Of a stretch of 64,000 nt of DNA, positions 28,884-37,783 are shown in pieces; position 1 is the stretch's first letter; every line of letters starts with the position of its first letter. The position numbers were made by a program, and so were the translations under genes. The DNA comes from Ciceribacter sp. T2.26MG-112.2 (GTDB lineage: Bacteria; Pseudomonadota; Alphaproteobacteria; Rhizobiales; Rhizobiaceae). Below the pieces are notes generated by a model, which saw only the letters and a list, made by a program, of their open reading frames with translations, was not told the DNA's origin and ran no database searches. The stretch covers positions 421,001-485,000 of the forward strand of contig NZ_UEYQ01000001.1 in NCBI RefSeq assembly GCF_900492205.1, read 5' to 3'.

Positions 28884-29587
28884 TGAGCCAGCCACTCGTT
28901 GCCATTCTTGATGATGAACCGCAGATCCGCCAGATCCTGGCGGAGGCGCTTGGCGATGCGGGTTTCCGGACCATGACATTCGGCCGGGCGAGCGAGTTCG
29001 AGGCGGCCCTCAAACAATGCGTACCGGATGTTTGCCTGGTGGATCTCGGCCTGCCGGACCGCGACGGCCTGCTCCTGGTGCATCGGTTGGCGCTCGATTC
29101 CGGCGCCGCCATCATCATCATTTCCGGCCGTGCGCAGGTGCAGGATCGAGTCATGGGGCTGGAACTGGGTGCCGATGACTACATCATCAAGCCGTTCGAG
29201 CCGGCGGAAATCGTCGCGCGTGTGCGCGCCCGCCTGCGCAAGGGACGCCAGGTGGCCGAACGGACAACGCAGACCGCCCGTTTCGATGGCTGGACCGCGC
29301 TGTTTGACAGCTACACCCTGGTTTCCGACATGGGCGAGCACATTTCGTTTTCCAATGCGGAGGGCCAGGTGCTGCGCCTCTTCCTGGAGCGCCCGCGCCG
29401 GCTCATTTCCCGGCCGCAAATGCAGGAAAGCCTGGGTGGCGTTGCCGGCGAGAGCTTTGATCGGGCCATGGATGTGCGGATCTCGCGCCTGCGCACCAAG
29501 CTGGGTGAGGATCCCAAGAACCCGTCGCTGATCAAGACCATTTACGGAGCCGGCTATATCTTCCTCGGCGATGTGCACTGGGAATGA
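28883..29587 (+). CDS. OmpR-type response regulator
   Basis: 234 aa. Receiver domain residues 5-120 with phospho-acceptor Asp54 in VDLGLPD and the Lys in YIIKPFEPAE near 104. C-terminal winged helix from about 140, ending with the ISRLRTKLGEDPKNP and IKTIYGAGYIF motifs. The TGATG junction with the kinase gene couples the two. Likely target: the divergent acyl-CoA ligase-liv promoter. Confidence 0.93.
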   Translation: MSQPLVAILDDEPQIRQILAEALGDAGFRTMTFGRASEFEAALKQCVPDVCLVDLGLPDRDGLLLVHRLALDSGAAIIIISGRAQVQDRVMGLELGADDYIIKPFEPAEIVARVRARLRKGRQVAERTTQTARFDGWTALFDSYTLVSDMGEHISFSNAEGQVLRLFLERPRRLISRPQMQESLGGVAGESFDRAMDVRISRLRTKLGEDPKNPSLIKTIYGAGYIFLGDVHWE

Positions 29588-29608
29588 CGAAGGCGGTGCC
29601 GGCGCCGA

Positions 29609-31003
29609 TCAGGCGTGCAGCGCTTTACCGAGCCCCATCAGGGCAGCCTCCTGTACCGTCTCGCCCAGCGTTGGATGCGCGTGGATCGTCGCAGCGACAT
29701 CGGTAAGTGTCGCGTACATTTCCAGGGCAAGGGCGAATTCCCCTGCCATTTCGGCGCAGGCCGCGCCGACGGCCTGGATGCCGAGAACAAGGCCGGATCC
29801 CTTGTCGAAAACGATGCGCACGAAACCGTCCGAGCGCTCCAGCGTCAGGGAACGTCCATTGGCCCGCAGAGGATAGCTGGCAATACCGACATCCTTGCCC
29901 GCCGCATGGGCCTGACCCGGCAAAAGGCCCGCCACGACGATCTCGGGATCGGTGAAGCAGACGGCCGGAATGACCCGTTTCTCCCATCTGCCCACCTGCC
30001 CGGCAATCACCTCGGCAACGATCTCGCCCTGCGCCATGGCTCGATGCGCGAGCATGGGCTCGCCGGTGACATCGCCGATGGCATAGACCTGGCGCATGGA
30101 GGTGTGTCCCCTGTCATTGCACCGGATGAAAGGACCATTCCTGTCAAGACCGAGCGCGTCCACGCCGACCTCCTCCAAGACCGGGCGGCGGCCAACGGTC
30201 ACCAGAACCTTGTCCGCCGCGACCCCGCCGCTCACGCCGCCGGCCCTGACGGCCAGCATCCGCCCGGCCTGGTCATAGCCTTCCGCGACGGCATCGAGAT
30301 GCACGTCCACGCCCAGCGCCTTCAGCCGCGCCAGAACAGGTCGTGTCAGCTCTTCGTCATACTGCGGCAGAAGTTGCGACTTGGCCTCGACGATCGAAAC
30401 CCTGGCGCCAAGCTTGGCATAGGCAGTGCCGATTTCCAGGCCGATATAGCCGCCGCCGACCACCGCCAGTGTTTCGGGAACCTGTGAAAGCGAAAGCGCC
30501 TCGGTCGAGGAGAGGATATTGCCTCCGAACGGCAGCGACGGCACCTCGACGGGCCGCGAGCCCGTGGCGATCACCAGATGCTCGCAGACGATCCGCAGGT
30601 TGCCGTCGGCCGTCTCGACGGAGACGGTCTTGCCATCGACGATGCGCGCGGTGCCCTCGATCTGCCTCACGCCCGCCTTGCGCAGAAGGCCTGCAACGCC
30701 GCCGGTCAATTGCCGTACGACGCCATCCTTCCAGGCAACCGTCCTTTTAAGATCGATCGCGGCAGGGCCTGCGGAAATACCGAGCTTGGAACGACCGCTC
30801 GCCGCCTCGCGCAAGGCATGGAATTCACCTGCCGCATGAATGAGCGCCTTGGAGGGGATGCAGCCGATGTTGAGGCAGGTACCGCCGACGGCTTCCCTTT
30901 CGACAATGATGGTGTCGAGCCCGAGCTGGCCCGCCCGGATGGCGCAGACATAGCCGCCCGGACCGGCACCGATGACGAGTACCTTGCAAGATTGATCGGC
31001 CAT
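29609..31003 (-). CDS. lpdV: dihydrolipoamide dehydrogenase (E3)
   Basis: 464 aa flavoprotein disulphide reductase. FAD motif GAGPGGYVCA near residue 12, redox Cys pair in GGTCLNIGC near 41-46, NAD motif GGGYIGLEIG near 178, and the C-terminal HAHPTLGE catalytic His near 442. Last gene of the bkd operon, starting 4 bases after E2. It re-oxidises E2 lipoamide. No other E3 is in the window, so the fused-E1 complex at 40.5-45.8 kb may share this or a genomic E3. Confidence 0.95.
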   Translation of the reverse strand: MADQSCKVLVIGAGPGGYVCAIRAGQLGLDTIIVEREAVGGTCLNIGCIPSKALIHAAGEFHALREAASGRSKLGISAGPAAIDLKRTVAWKDGVVRQLTGGVAGLLRKAGVRQIEGTARIVDGKTVSVETADGNLRIVCEHLVIATGSRPVEVPSLPFGGNILSSTEALSLSQVPETLAVVGGGYIGLEIGTAYAKLGARVSIVEAKSQLLPQYDEELTRPVLARLKALGVDVHLDAVAEGYDQAGRMLAVRAGGVSGGVAADKVLVTVGRRPVLEEVGVDALGLDRNGPFIRCNDRGHTSMRQVYAIGDVTGEPMLAHRAMAQGEIVAEVIAGQVGRWEKRVIPAVCFTDPEIVVAGLLPGQAHAAGKDVGIASYPLRANGRSLTLERSDGFVRIVFDKGSGLVLGIQAVGAACAEMAGEFALALEMYATLTDVAATIHAHPTLGETVQEAALMGLGKALHA

Positions 31004-31007
31004 CGCC

Positions 31008-32315
31008 TCAGTCCTTCATGAAGATCATGGCGGGCGTTTCGAGCAGCACCTTCATCCGGTTGACGAAGATGGCTGCATCATAGCCGTCGATGATGCGATG
31101 GTCGAAGCTCGCGGACAGGTTCATCATATTGCGTGGCACGAACGCGGTGCCGTTCCAGCTCGGCCTGATCGCCATGCGGTTGATGCCGAGGATCGCCACT
31201 TCCGGCTTGTTGATGATCGGCGTGGTGGCGATCGCGCCGAGCGGGCCGAGCGAGGTGATGGTGATCGTCGAGCCCGACAGTTCCTCGCGCTTTGCCTTGT
31301 TGGCCCGGCAGGCGTCCGACAGCCTGGCGATCTCGGCGGCCATGCCGAAGAGATCGGCAGACTGCGCATTGCGCAGCACCGGGACCATCAGTCCATTCTC
31401 GGTCATCGTCGCGATGCCGATATCCACGGCGCTGGAATATTCAACCTCGTCGGCTACGTCATCATAGCGCGCGAAGATCTTCGGGCAGGACTGCTTGGCC
31501 TTGACGAGCGCGGCCGCCACCAGCGGCAGCAGCGTCAGCTTCGGCCGATCGCCGCGCGTCTCGTTGAGCCTCGTCCGCAGGGCCTCGATTTCGGTGACAT
31601 CCACCTCCTCGATGACGGTAATGTGCGGAATACTGGCATTTGCCTCGCTCATGCGCCGGGCGATCATGCGCCGAAGCCCGGTGACCTTCACCGTCTCGAC
31701 GTCTTCCGGCGTCGTGCGGGACAATCCGGATTTTGCTGCGTGGCCCTCCCCTGCCGCTTGGAACAGGCGGTCGAGATCCTCATGCGTCACGCGTCCGGCC
31801 GGCCCCGTTCCCTGCACCTGCCGCAGGTCGATGCCGCCTTGGCGGGCACGCTCACGCACCGCTGGTGCCGCAAGCACCGGGGCCCCTTCCGGCCGGGGCG
31901 GTATGGCCGTTTGTGGCCGATGCGGCTCGGGTTGATTGGTTTTAACCGCCTTGCCGACATCCTGCGCTTCGAGGGCCAATGACGGCCTTTCGGTCGGCGT
32001 CTCCCGCACCGGCGCAGTTTCCTGCGCTGCCGGCTGCGTCTCTTGCATCGGCTGCAAGGCCTGGGCCTCACCTGCATCTTCCTCGATGCGCACCAGATCC
32101 GACCCTATGGCCATGATCTGGCCGACCTCTTGCGCGGTCCAGACCACCGTCCCGCTATACGCCGAGGTGATTTCAACCGTCGCCTTGTCGGTCATCACGG
32201 CAGCGATCGGATCATCTTCCCGCACGAGATCGCCGGGCTTCACCAGCATTTCAGCCAGTTCGGCTTCGGTAACGCCTTCGCCCACATCCGGCAGCTTGAT
32301 CGTTCTGATCACCAT
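31008..32315 (-). CDS. bkdB: branched-chain 2-oxoacid dehydrogenase E2 (lipoyl acyltransferase)
   Basis: 435 aa. One lipoyl domain (about 1-80) with the lipoyl Lys in MTDKATVEI near 44, a Pro/Ala-rich hinge, a peripheral subunit-binding segment near 150-190 (VRERARQGGIDLRQVQGTGPAGRV split), and the catalytic domain with SFDHRIIDGYDAA near 405 (His, Asp). Transfers branched acyl groups to CoA. One base separates it from bkdA2. Confidence 0.95.
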   Translation of the reverse strand: MVIRTIKLPDVGEGVTEAELAEMLVKPGDLVREDDPIAAVMTDKATVEITSAYSGTVVWTAQEVGQIMAIGSDLVRIEEDAGEAQALQPMQETQPAAQETAPVRETPTERPSLALEAQDVGKAVKTNQPEPHRPQTAIPPRPEGAPVLAAPAVRERARQGGIDLRQVQGTGPAGRVTHEDLDRLFQAAGEGHAAKSGLSRTTPEDVETVKVTGLRRMIARRMSEANASIPHITVIEEVDVTEIEALRTRLNETRGDRPKLTLLPLVAAALVKAKQSCPKIFARYDDVADEVEYSSAVDIGIATMTENGLMVPVLRNAQSADLFGMAAEIARLSDACRANKAKREELSGSTITITSLGPLGAIATTPIINKPEVAILGINRMAIRPSWNGTAFVPRNMMNLSASFDHRIIDGYDAAIFVNRMKVLLETPAMIFMKD

Positions 32316-32316
32316 G

Positions 32317-33330
32317 TCATGCCTCCATCACGGTTTTCAGCGCCCGGCGGATGCGTTCCTGTCCGGGGAAATAATCCCATTCCTGCGCATGCGGATAAGG
32401 TGCATCCCAGCCGGTAACGCGCATGATCGGCGCTTCCAGATGATAGAAGCAGGTCTCCTGCACGCAGGCGATGATCTCGCCGGCAAGTCCCGAGGTCCGG
32501 GTCGCCTCGTGGATGACCACGCAACGGCCGGTCTTGCGCACCGACGCCTCGATCGCCTCGAGATCGAGCGGCAGGAGCGAGCGCAGATCGACGATCTCGG
32601 CATCGAGCCCGAGGCTATCCACGGCGGCCTCGGCGACGAACACCATCGTGCCATAAGTGAGAATGGTGACGGCGCCCCCTTCGCGATGCACCCGTGCCTT
32701 GCCGAGCGGTATGGCATAATGCCCCTCCGGCACCTCACCCAGCGGATGGCTCTTCCAACTCTGCGCCGGTGCGGCATGATCACCGTTGAAGGGGCCGTTG
32801 TAGAGTCTTTTCGGTTCCAGGAAGATCACCGGGTCCGGGTCTTCCATCGCCGTGATCAGCAGTCCCTTCGCGTCATGCGGCGTGCAAGGCTGCACGACCT
32901 TCAGGCCCGCCACATGGGTAAACAGCGCCTCCGGGCTCTGGCTGTGGGTCTGGCCGCCATAGATGCCGCCGCCGGTCGGCATGCGGATGACGATCGGACA
33001 GGAAAACTGCTCGTTGGAGCGGTGGCGGATGCGTGCCGCCTCCTGGGTGATCTGGTCATAGGCGGGATAGACATAATCGGCGAACTGGATCTCGACACAC
33101 GGTTTCATGCTCTGTGCCGCCATGCCGATGCCAAGCCCGACAATCGCACTTTCGTTGATCGGCGTATCGAAGACGCGTTCCTCGCCGTATTTCTTCTGCA
33201 GACCGGCCGTGCAGCGGAACACGCCGCCGAAATAGCCCACATCCTCGCCGAAGATCACCACTTTTTCGTCACGCTCCAGCATGACATCCATGGCGTCGCG
33301 AAGCGCTTCGATCATTGTCAGACGTGCCAT
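32317..33330 (-). CDS. bkdA2: branched-chain 2-oxoacid dehydrogenase E1 beta
   Basis: 337 aa from MARLTMIEAL; this ATG lies one base after the E1 alpha stop, and the longer open frame is a shadow. GEDVGYFGGVF near residue 28, ADYVYPAYDQI near 88 and the PEALFTHVAGLKVV region near 140 are E1 beta hallmarks; His near 135 lies in GQTHSQSPE. Forms the thiamine-dependent alpha2beta2 E1 with BkdA1. Confidence 0.95.
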   Translation of the reverse strand: MARLTMIEALRDAMDVMLERDEKVVIFGEDVGYFGGVFRCTAGLQKKYGEERVFDTPINESAIVGLGIGMAAQSMKPCVEIQFADYVYPAYDQITQEAARIRHRSNEQFSCPIVIRMPTGGGIYGGQTHSQSPEALFTHVAGLKVVQPCTPHDAKGLLITAMEDPDPVIFLEPKRLYNGPFNGDHAAPAQSWKSHPLGEVPEGHYAIPLGKARVHREGGAVTILTYGTMVFVAEAAVDSLGLDAEIVDLRSLLPLDLEAIEASVRKTGRCVVIHEATRTSGLAGEIIACVQETCFYHLEAPIMRVTGWDAPYPHAQEWDYFPGQERIRRALKTVMEA

Positions 33331-33331
33331 G

Positions 33332-34567
33332 TCAGACCCCCATTTCCTGCCGCTGACGGCGGATATGCTCCGGTGTGTCGGCATAGACGCCCTTGAAGAT
33401 GCTGGCGCCCGGTATGGGCTGCGGATCGAGCAGCGTTCCAGCCGCCTCGACGCGTTTCTGCACATCGACGACTTCAGCCAGGATCCGCGCCTCGGCCTGG
33501 ACATGGCGCTCCTCACTCCAGTCGCCCCGCAGGATAAGGTGCTGCTTCAGGCGCTCGATCGGATCTCCGAGAGGCCAGGCCTTTGCCTCGTCCTTCGGAC
33601 GATAGGCGCTTGGATCGTCGGAAGAGGAATGGGCGCCGACACGGTAGGTGTACCATTCGATGAGCACCGGTCCGTGCCCGCCCCGCACCCGCTCGGTCGC
33701 CCACTTCGTCACGGCCATGACCGCGAGATAATCATTGCCGTCGACCCGCAGCGCCGGAAGGCCATAGCCCAATGCCCGCGCGGCATAGGTCCGGCCATGA
33801 CCTCGGGCAACCCCGGTATAGGTGGAAATGGCCCACTGGTTATTGACGACATTGAGGATGACCGGCGGCCAGTAAGAGGAGGCGGACAGGAGGCCGGTAT
33901 GAAAATCATTAGAGGCCGTTGATCCGTCGCCGATCCAGCCGACGGCGAGGTTTTCCTTGCCGGTCAGCGCGTTGGCCATGGCCCAGCCCACGGCATGCAC
34001 ATATTGCGTGCCGAGATTGCCGGAAATGGTGAAGAAGCCGTGCTCCCGCGCCGAGTGAAGCGTCGGCAGCTGCCGGCCGAGCAATGGATCATAGGCGTTG
34101 GAGTAGATCTGGCCCAGGAGCTTTTCCAGCGGATAGTCACCGGCAATCAGCAGGCTCTGCTGGCGATAGGTGGCGAAATTCATGTCGCCGGGCTTCAAGG
34201 CCCGCCGAAAGGCACAACCGATCGCCTCTTCGCCGATCTGCTGGATGTAGAAGGACATCTTGCCCTGGCGCTGGGCGTTCAGCATGCGCGTGTCGATGAT
34301 ACGAGAGGTCATCATGTCGGCCAATCCCGTCCGCAGGGTATCGGCATCCGGGTTGCCCAGATAGTCGGCCCAGGGACCGACCGGCTCGCCGGCGTCATTC
34401 AGCACGCGGATGAGTGAATTGGCGTGGTCGACGCAGTCGGTTGCCGCCACATCGAGCGGGGGAACGGCGAGCGCGCCGGCCTTGGGGATCTCCAGGGACG
34501 AGAAATCCGGCTGTTCCCCGGGACGCGCGGGCGGATGGGCAAAGGACAGTCTGGTTTTCGAACTCAC
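33332..34567 (-). CDS. bkdA1: branched-chain 2-oxoacid dehydrogenase E1 alpha
   Basis: 411 aa from a GTG at 34567, chosen because GGAGGAG lies 6 bases before it and no better ATG exists. The TPP motif GWIGDGSTASNDFH runs to VVNNQWAIST near residues 200-232, and the phosphorylation-loop-like YRVGAHSSSDDPSAY is near 295. Decarboxylates 2-oxo acids of Val, Leu and Ile, giving the isobutyryl-, isovaleryl- and 2-methylbutyryl-CoA used by the 8.8-18.3 kb operon. Confidence 0.94.
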   Translation of the reverse strand: MSSKTRLSFAHPPARPGEQPDFSSLEIPKAGALAVPPLDVAATDCVDHANSLIRVLNDAGEPVGPWADYLGNPDADTLRTGLADMMTSRIIDTRMLNAQRQGKMSFYIQQIGEEAIGCAFRRALKPGDMNFATYRQQSLLIAGDYPLEKLLGQIYSNAYDPLLGRQLPTLHSAREHGFFTISGNLGTQYVHAVGWAMANALTGKENLAVGWIGDGSTASNDFHTGLLSASSYWPPVILNVVNNQWAISTYTGVARGHGRTYAARALGYGLPALRVDGNDYLAVMAVTKWATERVRGGHGPVLIEWYTYRVGAHSSSDDPSAYRPKDEAKAWPLGDPIERLKQHLILRGDWSEERHVQAEARILAEVVDVQKRVEAAGTLLDPQPIPGASIFKGVYADTPEHIRRQRQEMGV

Positions 34568-34964
34568 TTTCTTCTCCTCCAAGCAAGTGCTTCGGCTGGC
34601 GCGCGAGGCGCCTTTGATCTGCTGTGCAAAAGCCTCCCGCCTTTGCACAATCAGGTTTTGGTCAATCTCCTGGATCTCGCGGCAAGTCCCTTGTTGAACG
34701 CAATATCGGTGGAATAGGCATCGCCCGATAGCAGAACCCGCAATCGCGGAAACGTGCTGTCGCGTGGAAATCTACAGGGCGGCTGGATGCGTTCGACATG
34801 TCGGCCCCCTCCCAAGGGCAAGGATCATTCGACGATCATGCATCATGCTATTCCTCGATGCCGGGAAATGTCCTGACTTTGTTTCCCCGTCTTGAGCGAT
34901 TCTCCGAAACGAACCATGCTGTCATCGGCTTTTCGAATACATTCATTTCCTGGAGGAGGAACAC
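34568..34964. promoter_or_regulatory. divergent bkd/regulator intergenic region
   Basis: 397 bases between the bkdA1 start and the Lrp-type gene. I see no credible gene. It should hold both promoters and Lrp-type sites; AT-richer patches lie near 34640-34680 and 34905-34950, but no clear consensus promoter or exact repeat stood out. Confidence 0.5.
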
Positions 34965-35429
34965 ATGGGGCAGATTCTGGATTCCACGGATCGCAAGATC
35001 CTCACGCAATTGCTGGCGGATGCCCGCCAGCAGAATACGCAACTGGCCGAGGCGGTCGGCCTGTCACCCCCGCCCTGCTGGAAGCGGGTGAACCGTCTGG
35101 AGCAGGCAGGCATCATCCGCGGCTATACGGCCGTGCTCGACATGGAAAAGCTGGGTTATCCCGAAATCGCGCTGATCGACATCACGCTGGAAAACCACGC
35201 GCACTATCCGCTGGAAGGCGTCTGCGAAAAACTGGCGGCTCTGCCGGAAGTTCTCGAGGTTCACATCACCACCGGCGATTTCGACTGCTTCATCAAGGTA
35301 GCAATCTCGGATACCGGCGCGCTGGAGCGTTTTCTGCGGGAGAAGCTCTACATGATCGACGGCGTGCGGGGGACGCGCACGAGCTTGTCCCTGCGGCGTT
35401 TCAAGGACGTCCAATCGACGCTGATCTAA
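34965..35429 (+). CDS. bkdR: Lrp/AsnC family regulator, BkdR-like
   Basis: 154 aa from the ATG preceded by GGAGGAGG. N-terminal winged helix (about 5-55) with LAEAVGLSPPPCWKRVNRLEQ as recognition region, then the RAM ligand domain (about 70-145) with ITTGDFDCFIKV. Divergent from the bkd operon, exactly as BkdR in pseudomonads, where it activates bkd in response to branched-chain amino acids. Role here by analogy. Confidence 0.88.
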   Translation: MGQILDSTDRKILTQLLADARQQNTQLAEAVGLSPPPCWKRVNRLEQAGIIRGYTAVLDMEKLGYPEIALIDITLENHAHYPLEGVCEKLAALPEVLEVHITTGDFDCFIKVAISDTGALERFLREKLYMIDGVRGTRTSLSLRRFKDVQSTLI

Positions 35430-35557
35430 GCGTCAGATCGCAGAAACAATTGGATTATCGGCCTGATGTGGCTGGCGACCCAGCCTCGCCGGTGTCAATG
35501 CAACAGCCAAACCAAAGCGCATCGGCCGCGGAGATTGGCTCCGGACAGGTCCATGTC

Positions 35558-35839
35558 TCAATGGACATCGACAGGTGAAGGCTCCTCCCAGTCCGGCCCA
35601 TGTCCCTGGCCTGTCAGCAGCCAGGGCAGACTGACCTGCAGAACGCCCGCCAGCATACTCAGCCGGTTTGCGCGCGGTTCAGCTCGGTCCTTTTCCCAAT
35701 TGGCCCAGGTCCGCGCCTCGACGCCGAGAATCCGTGCGGCATCCTCCGTCGACAGGTCCAGCACATCGCGTGCGAAGGAGATCCGTCCGCCGAGTGTGTC
35801 GGCTTGTCGATCGATCGTGTGATAGGGAATGTCCAGCAT
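35558..35839 (-). CDS. small XRE-family DNA-binding protein
   Basis: 93 aa. Residues about 18-75 form a helix-turn-helix (ISFARDVLDLSTEDAA, ILGVEARTWANWEKDR split), as in Cro/C1-type regulators. No other domain. It is the last gene of the betaine importer operon, behind a perfect hairpin at 35863-35884, and converges on bkdR. It may autoregulate the operon; target unproven. Confidence 0.8.
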   Translation of the reverse strand: MLDIPYHTIDRQADTLGGRISFARDVLDLSTEDAARILGVEARTWANWEKDRAEPRANRLSMLAGVLQVSLPWLLTGQGHGPDWEEPSPVDVH

Positions 35840-35862
35840 CTCATGTCCTTCCTGATTGAGGG

Positions 35863-35884
35863 GGCCCGCCTCGAGAGGCGGGCC
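35863..35884 (-). other. hairpin after betaine binding-protein gene
   Basis: A perfect 9-base inverted repeat (GGCCCGCCT and complement) with a 4-base loop, 40 bases after the binding-protein stop and 23 before the XRE start. It lacks a T-run, so mRNA protection or partial termination is likely. Confidence 0.65.
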
Positions 35885-35924
35885 GGGTCACGACCGGCAG
35901 AACCGGACGCAGGATTAGGGATCG

Positions 35925-36803
35925 CTATTTCCCGACCCAGGCCTTGATCTGGTCCGGATGGTCGGAAATGTACTTGGTGACGGCTTCCTCGTAGGATGTC
36001 TCCTGCGCGGTAAACATTGCAGCTTCGAGGTCGGAGAGCGGCAGCTTCATGCGCGACATGAAGACGGCAACCTCTGGATTGTCCTGCTTGAAGCCCTTGC
36101 GCGCCAGAACGTCGACATGCTCCGCCTCGCCCAGGGCCTTCTTGGGATCATCGATGTAGCGCAGCTTGTATTTGCCGAACATCCAGTGGGGGCTCCAGGA
36201 AGTGGCGACAAACCAGTCTTCGGAGCGATAGGCCCGCTCGACGGTGGTCAGCATACCGGCTTCGCTGGAGATTTGCAGCTTGTAATCGCCAAGCTCATAG
36301 GTCTTCAGAGCCTCCTGCGACAGGCGGGTCAGACCAGCGCCGGGATCGATGCCCTGCACCGTGTTCTTCAGCTTTTCCATCACCTCGGGCTTCTTCAGGT
36401 CCTCGATGGACGAAATCTCGCTTTCAGGGATATAGGCGGGAACGACCCAGCCGAGCTTTGCTCCGTCATAGACGGTGCCGAGGGTTTCGACCTTGTCCTT
36501 GACGCGGCTGTAGTAGTCGGCATGCGTCTGCGGCAGCCAGGCCATCATCATGAAGTCCAGGTCACCTCGGCTGACGCCCTGATAGAGCGGTGCCACGTCG
36601 GTCTGAACAAGCTCGACGTCCTGACCAAGCTCGTCCTTGATCAACTTGGCCGCCAGCTTGGTGACGAATTCGGCGTCAGACCAGGCCGACCAGCCGATCT
36701 TGACCGGCTTGCTCTCCTGCGCAAGGCCGGCCGGGGCCGTTCCACTGACAAGCATTGCGGCAAGACCGAGGGTGGCGCTGAGGGACGCGATTTTTTTCAA
36801 CAT
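35925..36803 (-). CDS. proX: glycine betaine/quaternary amine ABC binding protein
   Basis: 292 aa from MLKKIASLSA; signal peptide with AQE cleavage near residue 28. OpuAC fold with the aromatic ligand residues of betaine binders: IGWSAWSDAEF near 38, MMMAWLPQTHADYY near 88 and FVATSWSPHWMFGKYKL near 200. The Trp residues likely make a cation-pi cage. Glycine betaine, proline betaine or choline cannot be told apart by eye. Confidence 0.9.
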   Translation of the reverse strand: MLKKIASLSATLGLAAMLVSGTAPAGLAQESKPVKIGWSAWSDAEFVTKLAAKLIKDELGQDVELVQTDVAPLYQGVSRGDLDFMMMAWLPQTHADYYSRVKDKVETLGTVYDGAKLGWVVPAYIPESEISSIEDLKKPEVMEKLKNTVQGIDPGAGLTRLSQEALKTYELGDYKLQISSEAGMLTTVERAYRSEDWFVATSWSPHWMFGKYKLRYIDDPKKALGEAEHVDVLARKGFKQDNPEVAVFMSRMKLPLSDLEAAMFTAQETSYEEAVTKYISDHPDQIKAWVGK

Positions 36804-36855
36804 GGTTGCTCCTTTTTCAAAGGTTCGCATTCGGCGGGGAACGCCCCGCCATGGT

Positions 36856-37749
36856 TCAGCCGGAGACAGTGGCACGCGTTACGGGTGCGTCTGTTTCCGC
36901 TGGTTTCCAGGAAAGGAAGCGGCGCAAGCCGGTGTTTTCCTTCCCGAGGCTCTGGGTGATTCGGTCGAGAACGACCGCCAGGATGACGACGGCGAGACCG
37001 CCCTCGAAGCCGGTGCCGACATCGAGACGCTGAATGCCGGTCAGCACCGTATTGCCCAGACCGCCGGCGCCGATCATCGAGGCGATGACCACCATCGAAA
37101 GCGACAGCATGATCGTCTGGTTGATGCCGGCCATGATCGAGGGCAGGGCATTTGGCAATTGCACCTTGAAGAGAAGCTGCGACGACGTACAGCCGAAGGC
37201 CTGGCCCGCTTCGATGAACTCCGCATGCACCTGGCGGATGCCCAGATTGGTGAGGCGCACGACCGGCGGCATGGCGAAGATGACCGTGGCGATCGTTCCC
37301 GGCACGGCGCCGAGGCCGAAGAACATGGCTGCGGGGATGAGATAGACGAAGGCCGGCATGGTCTGCATCAGGTCAAGCACCGGGCGCACCCCGGCAGCGA
37401 CCGTGTCGTTGCGCGCCATGGCAATGCCGAGCGGCAGGCCGACGACCATGGCCAGGATGGTGGAGGCGATGACCAGCGACAGTGTTTCCATCGTGGCGGG
37501 CCAAAGGGCCATGTACTGCACGAGCCAGAGTGACAGACCGGTGAAGACGGCAAAGCCGAACCCGACACGCCACAGGGAGAGGAACACGAATATGGCGATC
37601 CCCACGGGCATCGGAATGGCGGCGAGCGCGGCCAGGATACCGCCGGTGACAAAGCCGATCGTGGCGGCGATCATGTCGAGCGCCGGTGAGAAATTGTCGA
37701 GAATGTAATTGACGGCGCTATCGACGACGTCAGCGATTTCCAAAGTCAT
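36856..37749 (-). CDS. proW: quaternary amine ABC permease
   Basis: 297 aa with about six membrane helices. The conserved segment VLDLMQTMPAFVYLIPAAMF near residue 125 and the EAA-like region QAFGCTSSQLLFKVQLPNALPSIMAGINQ near 185-213 are typical of ProW/OpuAB. Lies 52 bases upstream of proX and 34 downstream of proV. Confidence 0.93.
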   Translation of the reverse strand: MTLEIADVVDSAVNYILDNFSPALDMIAATIGFVTGGILAALAAIPMPVGIAIFVFLSLWRVGFGFAVFTGLSLWLVQYMALWPATMETLSLVIASTILAMVVGLPLGIAMARNDTVAAGVRPVLDLMQTMPAFVYLIPAAMFFGLGAVPGTIATVIFAMPPVVRLTNLGIRQVHAEFIEAGQAFGCTSSQLLFKVQLPNALPSIMAGINQTIMLSLSMVVIASMIGAGGLGNTVLTGIQRLDVGTGFEGGLAVVILAVVLDRITQSLGKENTGLRRFLSWKPAETDAPVTRATVSG

Positions 37750-37783
37750 GGGGATCCTCTCTCAGAAGAGACCAGCTGCGTGA